This document shows, piece by piece, positions 1-8,204 of a DNA stretch of 64,000 bases. This DNA comes from Hyphomicrobium sp. CS1GBMeth3. Lineage in GTDB: Bacteria; Pseudomonadota; Alphaproteobacteria; Rhizobiales; Hyphomicrobiaceae. The stretch is taken from NCBI RefSeq assembly GCF_900117455.1, contig NZ_FPHO01000003.1, positions 1,516,501 through 1,580,500 on the forward strand, in the 5' to 3' direction. The notes under the pieces were generated by a model. The model had not been told where the DNA came from, did no database searches, and saw only the letters and a list, made by a program, of their open reading frames with translations. Made by a program: the position numbers and the translations under genes. Position 1 is the stretch's first letter, and each line of letters starts with the position of its first letter.

Positions 1-229
1 AGACCGCCACCGGACGGCTCGCCGGGGCGGGCTCAAGGAAAGTGCGCCAGGAGACGCGTTCGATATAGGCCATGGCGAGCGCCAGCAACGTCAGCGCGGG
101 CAGAACGAAGACCGTCGAGCGACCGGCAATGACATTGGAGGTAGCAGCGATCAGGAACAGCGTGCCGACGACATGGTCGGAAAGCGGGATGCGGCTTTTC
201 TCTTGGGCATCGACCGGCATGACAGACAT
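1..229 (-). CDS. N-terminus of a polytopic membrane protein (cut by window edge)
   Basis: The reading frame is open from an ATG at 229 to the window edge and codes for at least 76 residues. GGAG lies about 11 nt before the ATG. After about 18 polar residues come two hydrophobic stretches (roughly residues 20-34 and 41-56) with a short charged loop, the usual start of a polytopic membrane protein. It begins 25 nt after the glycosyltransferase-like gene ending at 255, so the two are probably co-transcribed. An O-antigen ligase or polymerase-type protein would fit next to polysaccharide genes, but too little is present to assign a family. A second in-frame ATG at 220 is possible. Confidence 0.55.
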   Translation of the reverse strand, partial: MSVMPVDAQEKSRIPLSDHVVGTLFLIAATSNVIAGRSTVFVLPALTLLALAMAYIERVSWRTFLEPAPASRPVAV

Positions 230-254
230 TCCGCATGCACTCCCGAAATCGAGC

Positions 255-989
255 TTATCGCCAGTGCTCCCGAATCCAGGGAGTCGGTCGCACATGTTTG
301 TAAATCTTTTTGTACCATTGCGCCGGCCACCGACCATCGCGCGCTTCGTCCGGATCTGGTTTTCCTGTGAAACAAACGACCTTGGTTCCGGCGGGCAGCG
401 GCGTGGTCAGGAAGAAGTTCAGCGGCCACCTCGGTAGCAGCGAGTGCTTGAAGCTCACGCACCACGCGGCAGGCCAATAGCGCATCTCCTTGATCGAGCG
501 AGAGATATAGGTCTGCGAATTCGGGAAGGCTGCGAGGATCGACTCGGGATCGCGCGCGAGATTTTCGTAGAGGTAGGGGTGCGATCCGACCCGGAACCTG
601 TAGACCGAGGTGTTGCCGATTTTCGACCCCGGCTGTGTCCAGTTCTCGATTACGCAGAATGTCGCGTCCGGAGCATAATCAAAAAACTCGTCGATCGAGC
701 CCGTGATGACGACGTCGAGGTCCATGAAAAGCACGTCCCCGGAAATCCCCTCAAGCTGCGGGCGCCAGAGCCCGATCTTGCGCCACGGCTTGTTCCGTAC
801 CCGCTCGGGAAGCACAAGCTCCGGAATGGGATAGCAGGCAACCGCCGGGTCGACGCCTTCGGCGTTATCCGTATAGCAGACGAGCCGCGTATCCCGCTTG
901 CTGTTGCGGCGGATCATCGACCAGAGCGAATTGACATAGTCCGAGGGATAACGATCGCCCCATTTCATGCAGATGATTGTTTGCTGCAT
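255..989 (-). CDS. Glycosyltransferase-like protein (DXD-type nucleotide-sugar fold)
   Basis: The protein is 244 residues and begins directly in a beta-strand/Trp-rich segment without a signal peptide, so it should be cytosolic. Around residues 88-96 it has MDLDVVITGS. The D-L-D acts as the DXD metal/nucleotide-sugar motif seen in GT-A glycosyltransferases. The Trp- and Tyr-rich C-terminal half (KEMRYWPAAW, then a basic end) resembles hypothetical glycosyltransferases of rhizobial polysaccharide loci. Donor and acceptor cannot be told from the sequence. The ATG at 989 has only a weak ribosome site. The gene precedes the partial membrane protein on the same strand, and a second DXD-type protein lies divergently at 1352, which suggests a small surface-glycan locus. 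Confidence 0.7.
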   Translation of the reverse strand: MQQTIICMKWGDRYPSDYVNSLWSMIRRNSKRDTRLVCYTDNAEGVDPAVACYPIPELVLPERVRNKPWRKIGLWRPQLEGISGDVLFMDLDVVITGSIDEFFDYAPDATFCVIENWTQPGSKIGNTSVYRFRVGSHPYLYENLARDPESILAAFPNSQTYISRSIKEMRYWPAAWCVSFKHSLLPRWPLNFFLTTPLPAGTKVVCFTGKPDPDEARDGRWPAQWYKKIYKHVRPTPWIREHWR

Positions 990-1298
990 AGCGTCCGATG
1001 GGGCCTCTCGTTGTTTCCGCGCAAAACCGCATATCGGCTTGTAGGAACGCCGGCGCGGGCAGGGTAACCCCGTTCCGTGTGACGTCGCCGTCGGTCAGTT
1101 TCAATCCCCTCGCGCGGTGTGAGGTGCGCTTTGGCCGGTTCATAGAACAGCGCCCCTCCGCAGGCAACCCGGCCCAGGTTGGTAGGCCCGCCAAAGCCGG
1201 ATTAACCGTCGCACCACCCCCCGGCCTAGCCCAAAAAAGTCGTTGAATACCCGCAACGCTCGGGTAGACCTTGCGGGCCCGCCTGAGGAGACGGGAGG

Positions 1299-1323
1299 GA
1301 GGCCTCCGCCCGTCGGAGGCCTC
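1299..1323. repeat. 10-bp perfect inverted repeat in the 990-1351 gap
   Basis: GAGGCCTCCG (1299-1308) and CGGAGGCCTC (1314-1323) are separated by CCCGT. The hairpin would sit in the 5' leader of the gene starting at 1352, ending 28 nt before its ATG. No T-run follows, so it is not a classical terminator. The rest of the 362-nt divergent gap 990-1351 shows no convincing gene. It must hold the promoters for both flanking glycosyltransferase-like genes, but I could not assign -35/-10 boxes. Confidence 0.5.
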
Positions 1324-1351
1324 GGCATGTGAACGTTACGAGGAGTGCGGC

Positions 1352-1984
1352 ATGGTTGGAGACGTTGGGGACATCGTCAGCGTCGACGGCGGCACCCCGC
1401 CGTACGTGGTGGTCGGGTTCTTCACGCCGAACTATCGCCCCCTCGCCCAAAATCTGGCGAGAGACCTCGCCGAAACAGGAAATCCGTACCATCTGATCGC
1501 CCGCGAGAAGGGCAGCGCCACGTGGCGCAACGTCGTGCACTGGAAGCCCGAGATCGTGCTTGAGGCCATGGACCTCTACCCGCAGTCGAGCATCATTCTG
1601 CTCGATGCGGATTCCTCGGTGCGCGGCTCGCTCGCGCCCGCCCTGGATTTCACCGGCGACATCTCCGCCCGCGCCAAGCTGCGGCTGACCAACCACATCT
1701 GGCCGTTCCGCCAGAAGACGGTGCTGCACATCTCCTCCCGCAGCATGGTCTTCCGGCCGAACGAGCGTGTGCGAAAGTTCCTCGCCGACTGGCGTGATGA
1801 ATTGCGCACGGCGCCCTACCATCAGGGCGGCTGCGAGATGGCCATGCGCTTCGTGATCATGCGCTCAATCGGGCTGGCCTTCTGCCCGATGGACCCGCGG
1901 TACTCCGGCCTCGAAGTGGACCAGGCCCCGGGCGACGCCGTGGTCGTGCACTCGAGCGCGAGCCGTACCGCCGGCCGCAATTAG
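1352..1984 (+). CDS. Glycosyltransferase-like protein (DXD motif)
   Basis: The protein is 210 residues and starts at the ATG preceded by AGGAG 8 nt upstream. The frame stays open further upstream but without a better start. The core has VVVGFFTPNY near residue 20 and ILLDADSSVRG near residues 88-98. The D-A-D fits a DXD sugar-nucleotide/metal motif in a GT-A-like fold. There is no signal peptide or membrane segment. It shares only the general fold with the minus-strand protein at 255-989 and is divergent from it. Substrate unknown; polysaccharide or glycoprotein glycan synthesis is inferred from neighbours, including the FkbM methyltransferase 150 nt downstream. Confidence 0.65.
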   Translation: MVGDVGDIVSVDGGTPPYVVVGFFTPNYRPLAQNLARDLAETGNPYHLIAREKGSATWRNVVHWKPEIVLEAMDLYPQSSIILLDADSSVRGSLAPALDFTGDISARAKLRLTNHIWPFRQKTVLHISSRSMVFRPNERVRKFLADWRDELRTAPYHQGGCEMAMRFVIMRSIGLAFCPMDPRYSGLEVDQAPGDAVVVHSSASRTAGRN

Positions 1985-2134
1985 TCAGCCGAGCCGAAAG
2001 AAACAACTGCAAATCAATTAATTATCGTGCCACCCAATTTAACGGGGGATCACCTGGCCGCGTCCCGTTGACACCCGCGACGGCGCCCGTGCTCCGGCGT
2101 ATCATGTCGGTACAATCGCGGAAGGGGACCCCGC

Positions 2135-2962
2135 ATGGAAGTGGTGAAGGCATGGGGCGAATGCCGGCCGCGCGGATCGGCTGCGCTCGCATTCGCCGCA
2201 CTCAAGTATCGCGTCGTGCACGGCGCGCTCAAGAAGCCCGTATACAGGTTCATCCAGCGGCGGTGCCCGGCGCAGGACGTCGAGTTCGACGGCCTCAAGC
2301 TGCGCTGTCACATAGCCGACAACGGCCCGGAGCGCTTCGTGATTTTCCCGGAGCGCCGCGCCGCTTGGGACGCGCTTGAGCTGAGTGTCGGCGGCCTTGA
2401 GCCCGGCGATGTCTTCGTCGATGTCGGCGCCAATTTCGGCCTCTACTCCGCTATGGCGGCCAAGAGAGTGGGGCCGTCCGGACGCGTCGTCGCCATCGAG
2501 CCGCATCCCGAGCTGATCCGGCGGTTGAAGTTCAACATCAACGCTAACGGCTTCGACAACGTGACGTTTTTCGAAGCGGCGGTCGGCGCCGACCCGGGAG
2601 AAGCCACTCTCTACGTCAACACATCGAGTTTTGCGGAATCAAGCCTCGTCGCCGAAGGCCCCAATACGCGGGCCGCTTTGCGCGCGACGCCCGTTCCCGT
2701 CCGCACGCTGCATGAGATCGTCGAGACCGCGGGGCTAACCCGCATAGATTCCTTGAAAATCGACATTGAAGGCTATGAGGACCGGGCACTCGTGCCCTTC
2801 CTGGACACGGCCCCACGACATTTGTGGCCCCGGCGCGTTCTTGTGGAGACGATCCACACCCGCGACTGGGCGACGGATTGCGTGGCCCGCTTCCTGGCCG
2901 GCGGCTACGTCCTGGAGCGCGAGACCAAAAGCGATGCGCTGCTCGTGCGCCCGCCTGGCTGA
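2135..2962 (+). CDS. FkbM-family SAM-dependent methyltransferase
   Basis: The protein is 275 residues. Motif I for S-adenosylmethionine binding is FVDVGANFGLYS (about residues 93-104), followed by VVAIEPHPE after motif I and SLKIDIEGYE in the C-terminal half, all typical of FkbM methyltransferases. These usually O-methylate sugars in polysaccharides, glycolipids or natural products. The ATG at 2135 has a GGAAGGGG ribosome site. The AT-rich stretch around 2010-2040 is the likely promoter. The genomic setting next to two glycosyltransferase-like genes supports methylation of a cell-surface sugar, but the acceptor is unknown. Confidence 0.85.
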   Translation: MEVVKAWGECRPRGSAALAFAALKYRVVHGALKKPVYRFIQRRCPAQDVEFDGLKLRCHIADNGPERFVIFPERRAAWDALELSVGGLEPGDVFVDVGANFGLYSAMAAKRVGPSGRVVAIEPHPELIRRLKFNINANGFDNVTFFEAAVGADPGEATLYVNTSSFAESSLVAEGPNTRAALRATPVPVRTLHEIVETAGLTRIDSLKIDIEGYEDRALVPFLDTAPRHLWPRRVLVETIHTRDWATDCVARFLAGGYVLERETKSDALLVRPPG

Positions 2963-2968
2963 GGCCGC

Positions 2969-3017
2969 ACCAAACCTGTCGCAGCTTCGCGGCCACACGG
3001 CGCGAGACATGTTTGGT
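2969..3017 (+). terminator. Possible terminator after the FkbM gene
   Basis: ACCAAACCTGTC (2969-2980) pairs with GACATGTTTGGT (3006-3017) with one mismatch in 12 bp, and AAATTTCC follows. It lies just after the stop codon at 2962. The loop is long (25 nt) and the T-run short, so this may be a weak terminator or an mRNA-end stabiliser. Confidence 0.35.
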
Positions 3018-3175
3018 AAATTTCCTCGCGCGGCCTTGCGGCTGCCTGCATCTCCAAGCAAAACCAAGGAACTGTGAGGCGGTGAGCGTGGCCGGGCAAC
3101 CCTAGGCCACGCACGGCTAGGTCAGCATAATCTCGACCGCTGAGTGGGGCTGCTTCTTCCAGACGGGATCATTCC

Positions 3176-4387
3176 ATGTCTCTTGGTGCGCGTGCGTTCG
3201 TGTTCTTGGTTTACCTGGGGCTCGGGGCATCCTTCATCGCCGTACCGGCGGTGCTGGTCTGGGAGTTCGGTCCCGAGAAGGCCATGACCTTCGCCACCTT
3301 CGACAGCCATCTGTTCTTGTTCTTCCCGACTCTCGGTCTCGTCGCGCTCGCGGCGTTCTATCTGCCATCGTGCGCCTTCGTGGACATGTACTGGCGCCAC
3401 GTCCGTTTCGGCTTCCTGCGCTTTCTGGTCGGGCTCGTCGTCATTGGCGCCGCTGCCGCCCACATCGCGTTCGGCCTCTCGGCCAATCCGCACCGCTCGG
3501 TCTGGGACCTCAAGCCGGAAACCCTCGCCGCCGACAAGAGTGAGCCCGTAGAGTGCGGAGATGCGGCGCGGCCGTGCGAGCGCATCGCGCTGATCGACGG
3601 CGTTACGAACCTGCGCGAGGTGAGCCAGCGCCGCCTCGGCGTGCGCGAGTTCTACCGGTCATGTCAGCCCGAGCCGCTGATCGAGAGCGCCGACACCGAA
3701 GAGGCAAAGCGCTTCTGTTTCGCCTCGACGCCGTTGTCCGCAAGCCCGGTGCTGAGCACCGACGCCGAGTGCTGCCGCGCACAGCAGCGCTTTCAATCGA
3801 CCATCGACAATCTGTATCTCGACCCCGGGCATCAGTCCGTCACCGGGCGCATTCACAAGCTGCTTCTGCCCGGCAAGGTGTTCTTTCTGTTCATCTTGCT
3901 TGCCATCAGCATTCTTTTGACCCTGCGCCATTCCGGCGTGAAGCGACATTATCCGGAGCGGATCGGTCGCATCGAGATCGGCGTGCTGGTCGGCGCCGCG
4001 GCCATGATCTTTTTCCCGCTGATGAGCCAGGCCTACGTGCAGTCGGCGGATGCGCTGTTCGGCGTCCAGCAGCGAGGCGGTTTCCGCTCGATCGTGCCGC
4101 TGATGAGCTTTCTGTTCGGCGCCTGGGCGATGCTGCTGCTCTTGTTCTCGTTCCGCCAGCACGATCAGGACCTTGAGCTGGCGGCCAAGCTCGCAGGCGT
4201 CGCGGCGAGCACGATCGCCGTGTTCAAGTACGACATCCTGGTGTCGATTATCGTCCGCTACCTGGGCTCCGGAGCCAACGAGCTGTCGGTGCTGCTCGTG
4301 ATCGGGTTGGCGCTGGCGGCTGTGGTCGTGCTGCTGTCTCCATTGGCGCGGCGGCCCAGCAGGCAAACACAAACAAACCCTATCTAA
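3176..4387 (+). CDS. Integral membrane protein of unknown function
   Basis: The protein is 403 residues. Three hydrophobic helices come first (about residues 6-28, 45-66 and 77-99). A soluble loop of roughly 130 residues follows, with at least seven cysteines including a C-C pair (DAECCRAQ). Four or five more helices then run to the C-terminus. The cysteine-rich loop between helices 3 and 4 is probably periplasmic and may carry disulfides. I recognise no family or catalytic motif. The start is an ATG with no strong ribosome site. It stands alone: fkbM is 213 nt upstream and the phasin gene converges on it 53 nt downstream. Confidence 0.7.
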   Translation: MSLGARAFVFLVYLGLGASFIAVPAVLVWEFGPEKAMTFATFDSHLFLFFPTLGLVALAAFYLPSCAFVDMYWRHVRFGFLRFLVGLVVIGAAAAHIAFGLSANPHRSVWDLKPETLAADKSEPVECGDAARPCERIALIDGVTNLREVSQRRLGVREFYRSCQPEPLIESADTEEAKRFCFASTPLSASPVLSTDAECCRAQQRFQSTIDNLYLDPGHQSVTGRIHKLLLPGKVFFLFILLAISILLTLRHSGVKRHYPERIGRIEIGVLVGAAAMIFFPLMSQAYVQSADALFGVQQRGGFRSIVPLMSFLFGAWAMLLLLFSFRQHDQDLELAAKLAGVAASTIAVFKYDILVSIIVRYLGSGANELSVLLVIGLALAAVVVLLSPLARRPSRQTQTNPI

Positions 4388-4440
4388 CCGGCCGCGCGCG
4401 CACGCGCCGGGCAAGGCCGATCAGCGATGGAGACTATGCT

Positions 4441-4839
4441 TTAGTGGCGGATATCCGCTTGCACGTCGTCCAATTGAGACTTGATCACGCTTGCTGTTTC
4501 ATCAGCGAGCTTCTGGTTCAGCCGCGCAAAGTACTGGAACTCGGCTTGATACTGCTGTTGCGCCCGCTGGAAGAAGTCAGAGTAGGCGGCAAACAGATCC
4601 TGCACCGTCTTGCATTCCATGAAACGTTGCGAGGCAGCCAGATCCTCGTTCAAGCGCCGGTTGACGAACCCAAGCCACTCGTTGTTCGCCTTTGAAACTT
4701 GCTCCAGGAACCGGCCGTTGAGCTCGGTCATCGCGGCGAACATCGGACGGTTGATGTTCAGCCAAGCTTCAAATGAACCGAGCGCGGCGGACTTGTCCAA
4801 GCCCTGGTCGGCTAGCGATCTTGACGCACTTGCATTCAT
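4441..4839 (-). CDS. Phasin family protein
   Basis: The protein is 132 residues from the ATG at 4839, which has GGAGGAG 6 nt upstream; the in-frame GTG further out overlaps that ribosome site and is rejected. It is an all-helical, Gln/Ala-rich protein. FLEQVSKANNEWLGF, a repeated Phe heptad pattern and QRAQQQYQAEFQYF resemble phasin_2 proteins, which coat polyhydroxyalkanoate granules or bind their surface. It probably supports carbon storage. A perfect TTGAT-N4-ATCAA box centred 99 nt upstream of the start suggests control by an FNR/FixK-type oxygen regulator. Confidence 0.75.
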   Translation of the reverse strand: MNASASRSLADQGLDKSAALGSFEAWLNINRPMFAAMTELNGRFLEQVSKANNEWLGFVNRRLNEDLAASQRFMECKTVQDLFAAYSDFFQRAQQQYQAEFQYFARLNQKLADETASVIKSQLDDVQADIRH

Positions 4840-4931
4840 GGTACGCTCCTCCACCAGTGTTCGTTTTTCGACACGTGATCCAAAGCATGCAATGCCGAAG
4901 CGCTATTTCGTCTGCAGCCGGACTATGGCGC

Positions 4932-4945
4932 TTGATTCCGATCAA
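4932..4945. promoter_or_regulatory. FNR/FixK-type binding box
   Basis: TTGATTCCGATCAA is a perfect match to the TTGAT-N4-ATCAA consensus of CRP/FNR-family oxygen regulators (FixK, FnrN, Anr). It lies in the 495-nt gap 4840-5334, centred 99 nt from the phasin start and 396 nt from the SDR start. If it sits at -41.5 of a class II promoter for the phasin gene, transcription would begin near 4897. No obvious gene fills the rest of the gap. Confidence 0.6.
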
Positions 4946-5334
4946 GCTTCGGCTTCCAGAAGTTCTTTGCAAATGCCCAACGCCTTCGGTTGGTTGCATC
5001 GTCGCAAACGGATCGGTTCGATGTCGTACGCGACGCCCGTAAATTGGCACCTTCCCGTAGCGAAGGCATCTGCTCCCGCCGCATCAGCGAGCCTCTCTAC
5101 TGTTGCGCCGCGCGGTGCGGGGCGCCTCAACCTTTCTAAGTTATCCACAAGATCCGGGCGCATTTTGGACGCTCGAGCGCCACGCATCGGGCTCTCGAAT
5201 TCTAGGCGAGAACCAGAAGCTTCCGCCGGAATTGTTCATTTTGATATTCAGAATCAAAGCCGTCCCATTGTGAGATTTCGAAAGAATTCCATGCCGAAAA
5301 CAAATGGCGCACGCGCAGCCGCGAAAGTCCCCAC

Positions 5335-6222
5335 ATGTTGCATACCTTGAGCGCCGTCGCCGACCGCTGGATTGCCCGCCGCGTCTCGCCGGAGCCGGAA
5401 GCCCTTGCCGCTGTTGAGGGTTTGACGCCCACGGTTATCATCACGGGCGGCTCGCGCGGCATAGGTCGTGCGATTGCCGGTGAATTCGCCCGCGCTGGAC
5501 GTGCTGTGTTTCTTATCGCGCGTGAGCCAGGTCCCGTCGAGGCGGCCGCCCTCGAGATCGCGCGCACCACCGGCGTCCGCGCCGTACCGCTCGCACTCGA
5601 CGTGACGCTGCCCGACGCTCCTCAGCGCATCGACGCTGCGCTCGCAGAAGCGGGCCTCTACGCGGACGTGCTCGTGAACAACGCAGGGGTCGGGCTGTCG
5701 GGTGTCTTCGTCGATCAGCCGGGCGCGGGCATCGAGGATCTGATCGCGCTCAACATCACCGCGACGAGCCGGCTGATGCACCACGCATTGCCGCCGATGC
5801 TGGCGCGCGGACGCGGCGGCATTCTGAACGTTGCTTCGCTTGGCGGCCTCGTTCCGGGCCCATACCAGGCCGCCTACTACGCCAGCAAAGCTTATCTCGT
5901 CTCGCTGACGGAGGCGGTGGCCTTCGAGGCGCGCGGGCGCGGTGTGCGCATCACCGCCGTAGCGCCTGGTCCCGTCGACACGCGGTTTCATCGCGCCATG
6001 CACGCCGACGACGCTCTCTATCGCACGGTACTGCCGTCGCAAGGCGCAGAGGCCGTCGCACGCAGCGCCTATCGCGGCTTCATGCTGGGGCGAAGGCTGA
6101 TCGTGCCGGGGCTCGTCCCGACCGTTGCGGCCGTCTCGGTGAAGCTTCTGCCGCATGCGCTGACCGTGCCGATCGTCGGCACGCTGCTGGGCACGCGCAC
6201 GCCACCCGGCGCGCCAAAGTAA
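5335..6222 (+). CDS. Short-chain dehydrogenase/reductase (SDR)
   Basis: The protein is 295 residues and a classical SDR. The nucleotide-binding TGGSRGIG is near residues 38-45, NNAGVG near 116-121 and the catalytic pair YYASK near 180-184, with an upstream Ser in NVASLGG. An extra N-terminal stretch of about 30 residues precedes the Rossmann fold, and the C-terminus has a hydrophobic segment (LIVPGLVPTVAAVSVKLLPHA) that may associate with membrane. This layout is common in SDRs annotated as acyl-lipid or ketone reductases (DltE/YqjQ-like). Substrate unknown. The ribosome site is weak. Confidence 0.85.
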   Translation: MLHTLSAVADRWIARRVSPEPEALAAVEGLTPTVIITGGSRGIGRAIAGEFARAGRAVFLIAREPGPVEAAALEIARTTGVRAVPLALDVTLPDAPQRIDAALAEAGLYADVLVNNAGVGLSGVFVDQPGAGIEDLIALNITATSRLMHHALPPMLARGRGGILNVASLGGLVPGPYQAAYYASKAYLVSLTEAVAFEARGRGVRITAVAPGPVDTRFHRAMHADDALYRTVLPSQGAEAVARSAYRGFMLGRRLIVPGLVPTVAAVSVKLLPHALTVPIVGTLLGTRTPPGAPK

Positions 6223-6421
6223 ATATTCGTAAACCGATGAAGCGGCGCTGCGTTTGCAGAGTTGAAACGATTTCGCGCTTTAATCGCGATGGCGCCAGGG
6301 AATTGGTCCAGCGTACCTTGGTGTGAAGCGGCGGCCTGACGGGAGTACGGCTCTCGATAGGCTGCCGCCACTGTTTTGAGGGAAGCGTTATCCAAGTGTC
6401 CGGGCGCGCGCCGCGCAGGCC

Positions 6422-6628
6422 TCAGGCGGCACCCTTCTTCTTTGCGACTTCCTTGGCGAGCTTGTCGACGAGCGTCTTATCAATCTTCGGCGGCCGCCGG
6501 CTGATCGGCCGATCGGGGCCTTTGTCCTCGCCGATCGCGAGCGCATCGCTGGCCGGAAACGTCGCTTCCAGCGCCTCGTCGAGTTCCTGCTCGAGCTCCG
6601 CCTTCTTTCTCTTATCGATCGTCGTCAT
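6422..6628 (-). CDS. Small conserved charged protein
   Basis: The protein is 68 residues, very Lys/Glu-rich, with LEQELDEALEATFPASDALA near the N-terminus. This acidic signature occurs in many short alphaproteobacterial proteins of unknown role. There is no signal peptide or membrane segment, and a Lys-rich tail ends it. GGGAGGA lies 9 nt before the ATG, which supports translation. It converges with the SDR gene and is followed on the minus strand by no visible terminator. Function unknown. Confidence 0.7.
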   Translation of the reverse strand: MTTIDKRKKAELEQELDEALEATFPASDALAIGEDKGPDRPISRRPPKIDKTLVDKLAKEVAKKKGAA

Positions 6629-6707
6629 CTAGAGCGGTCCTCCCTTTAAATGAGAGCATTATGAAACGCGCGAGCGGGAGCGGCGGTTCCTGGCGCCGCA
6701 GGACCGT

Positions 6708-6739
6708 GAAAAAGCCCATCCGCGGTAAACGGATGGGCT
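6708..6739 (-). terminator. Rho-independent terminator of the DUF883-like gene
   Basis: On the minus strand a perfect 10-bp stem (AGCCCATCCG/CGGATGGGCT, 6713-6739) with a 7-nt loop is followed by five T residues (6708-6712). It lies 33 nt after the stop at 6772. The + side also has a T-rich flank (CTTCTTTT), so it could work in both directions. Confidence 0.85.
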
Positions 6740-6771
6740 CTTCTTTTCCGCCTTGGGGACGGCTTACGGAT

Positions 6772-7119
6772 TTAGATGCGGCGGCGAAGCGCGCGGTAGC
6801 CGGGCTCCACGTAGTCCGAGACGCGGCTCAGAAGATCGGTGTCGCGGCGCCCTGACGACATCTTCCAGAGCGCGCCGATCGCACATGCGGCAACCACGAC
6901 GGCACCGATCGCGACATAGGGCTGCTCGCGCACGAAACGCTTGGTGGCAGCGAACGCGTCCTCGGCTGTTTCACCTGCGGCTCTCAGCGCTTTCTCGCCT
7001 TCGCGTGCCGCGGTTTCGGCTGCTTCGCCGGCCTTCTGCCGCAGCTTATGAACGGCTTCATTGGCTTCGCGGGCACGCTGTTCGGCAGCGTTCTGATAGG
7101 ATTCATACGATTGGGCCAT
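6772..7119 (-). CDS. ElaB/YqjD/DUF883-like membrane-anchored protein
   Basis: The protein is 115 residues. Residues 1-65 form an Ala/Glu/Lys-rich amphipathic helix, a possible coiled coil. A single transmembrane segment follows (QPYVAIGAVVVAACAIGALW, about 67-86), then a basic tail. This is the build of the ElaB/YqjD family, tail-anchored inner-membrane proteins that bind ribosomes in enterobacteria and are often stress-induced. AGGAG precedes the ATG. A clear terminator follows, so it is a single-gene unit. Confidence 0.7.
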   Translation of the reverse strand: MAQSYESYQNAAEQRAREANEAVHKLRQKAGEAAETAAREGEKALRAAGETAEDAFAATKRFVREQPYVAIGAVVVAACAIGALWKMSSGRRDTDLLSRVSDYVEPGYRALRRRI

Positions 7120-7390
7120 GTGCGGCTCCTTATTCTTAGCGAGGAATCGAGGATTTCGGAGACCGAACGCGCCTCTGACGGGTTTCGTTCCGGCCCCCCC
7201 CTGGCTGCCGGCTCCGCGTGGCGGCCAGGGGAACCTTAGCTTGCACCGGCGGCACGCTGCTTATATGCGGACGCCTTGGTCGAACGGGATGAGCGGATAG
7301 CATGCAAATTCTCGCCATTGCCGACATTAAACAACGCAAGCGGTACCCGCACGGCGACGACACGTTATCGTCAAATATGGGGCGTGCCGA

Positions 7391-7624
7391 ATGACCTTCG
7401 AGCACAAGCTCATCGTTGCCTGCACTGTGATGGCGACCGCCCTGCTCTACTTCGCTCTCGCCTATATCAACGAGCGTAAGCTGACCGCGGAGATCTGTGC
7501 CTACATCCATCGGCAAGTCATCGTGCTGCCGTATGGCGCGCGAAGCAACGAAGCGCCGTACGGGCTGGAACACGTTTACAACCGATGTGTGCAGTCAAAC
7601 GCGATCAGCCCGCAACGGCGCTGA
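7391..7624 (+). CDS. Possible small membrane protein
   Basis: The frame codes for 77 residues, with an N-terminal hydrophobic segment (LIVACTVMATALLYFALAYI, about residues 7-26) and a basic/polar tail with two cysteines. The ribosome site is poor. No family is recognised. It is kept because the hydrophobic N-terminus and polar remainder look like a real single-pass protein, but it could be a chance frame. The gap 7120-7390 upstream holds only a GC-rich hairpin (CCCCTGGC at 7198-7205 with GCCAGGGG at 7224-7231). Confidence 0.35.
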   Translation: MTFEHKLIVACTVMATALLYFALAYINERKLTAEICAYIHRQVIVLPYGARSNEAPYGLEHVYNRCVQSNAISPQRR

Positions 7625-7763
7625 ATCCGGTGGGCCGAGGCGCGCTATCGTAGCGGCTTGAAGCTCGATCAAAATGTGCATGTTCGAGGACTTTCCTCGA
7701 ACCGGAATCTCCGCACGCGGTTGGCGTGGCGGCTGCGCGCAACAATCGACAAAAAAAGATCGC

Positions 7764-7805
7764 GCCGCGAGCAGGGCTCGAACCCGTGACGCCGTCAAAC
7801 GACGG
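7764..7805 (-). pseudogene. Degenerate tRNA 3'-half (possible att site)
   Basis: Read on the minus strand, this has a T-arm with GGGTTCGAGCCC and an anticodon-arm-like CCGTC/GACGG, but no 5' half that could form an acceptor stem. Its first 34 nt match the 3' half of the intact tRNA-Thr at 9465-9498 at 29 positions, in the same orientation. A run of seven T follows on the minus strand, as after a tRNA gene. This is a fragment, not a functional tRNA. Confidence 0.6.
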
Positions 7806-7844
7806 AATTCAAACGAACCCGAAGGCGGAGCATGAATTCAGAAG

Positions 7845-8084
7845 CTAAGAGTCTTCGCCCTCTCCGAAGCCACTGCCGTTTGCGGTGTTCAGCACCCCGA
7901 AATCTTGCGAGCGCGAACCATCGAGAACTTGCCCTGTGCGAGCCGCGGCGAGGCCGCGTTTCAGCAACTCGCGAACGGCCGAAGCTCGTGTCGGCAGGCG
8001 GTTGGCGAAGCGAAAATCATCTATGGCCCGAAGCTCTTCCGGGCCGAGCATGACCTGAAGACGCTCCTCTCTGGCAGCGTTCAT
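7845..8084 (-). CDS. Ribbon-helix-helix domain protein (CopG/antitoxin-like)
   Basis: The protein is 79 residues. The first 50 residues fit a ribbon-helix-helix DNA-binding fold: a beta-strand segment ERLQVMLGPEEL, then helix AIDDFRFANR and helix SAVRELLKRGL. This is common in small repressors and antitoxins. The C-terminal 28 residues are polar and probably disordered. GGAG lies 10 nt before the ATG. No toxin gene adjoins it. A 13-bp palindrome 25 nt upstream of its start is a candidate operator. It lies inside the segment bounded by the tRNA-Thr gene and its partial copy. Confidence 0.75.
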   Translation of the reverse strand: MNAAREERLQVMLGPEELRAIDDFRFANRLPTRASAVRELLKRGLAAARTGQVLDGSRSQDFGVLNTANGSGFGEGEDS

Positions 8085-8108
8085 GACACGTACTCCGTAT
8101 GCATTCTT

Positions 8109-8121
8109 ACTAATAATTAGT
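8109..8121. promoter_or_regulatory. Palindromic candidate operator ACTAAT-A-ATTAGT
   Basis: A perfect 13-bp dyad lies 25 nt upstream of the start of the RHH gene, in the AT-rich divergent promoter region 8085-8240. Size and position suit autoregulation by an RHH dimer pair. This is inference from position only. Confidence 0.4.
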
Positions 8122-8190
8122 CAGTTGCCAAATAGTTGCAAAGGTAGCGGCGTGAGCCGTTTGAATGGTACGCGACACCACCGCAGAATG

Positions 8191-8204
8191 ATTGGCTAAC
8201 CAAT
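8191..8204. promoter_or_regulatory. Second dyad ATTGG-CTAA-CCAAT
   Basis: A 14-nt inverted repeat lies 37 nt upstream of the ATG at 8241, in the same divergent intergenic region as the ACTAATAATTAGT dyad but with a different sequence. It may be an operator for the receiver-like gene. Confidence 0.3.

Noticed and set aside
5254..6156. 300-codon antisense frame over the SDR gene
   Set aside because: The + strand frame carries all SDR motifs. The antisense reading is a GC-driven shadow.
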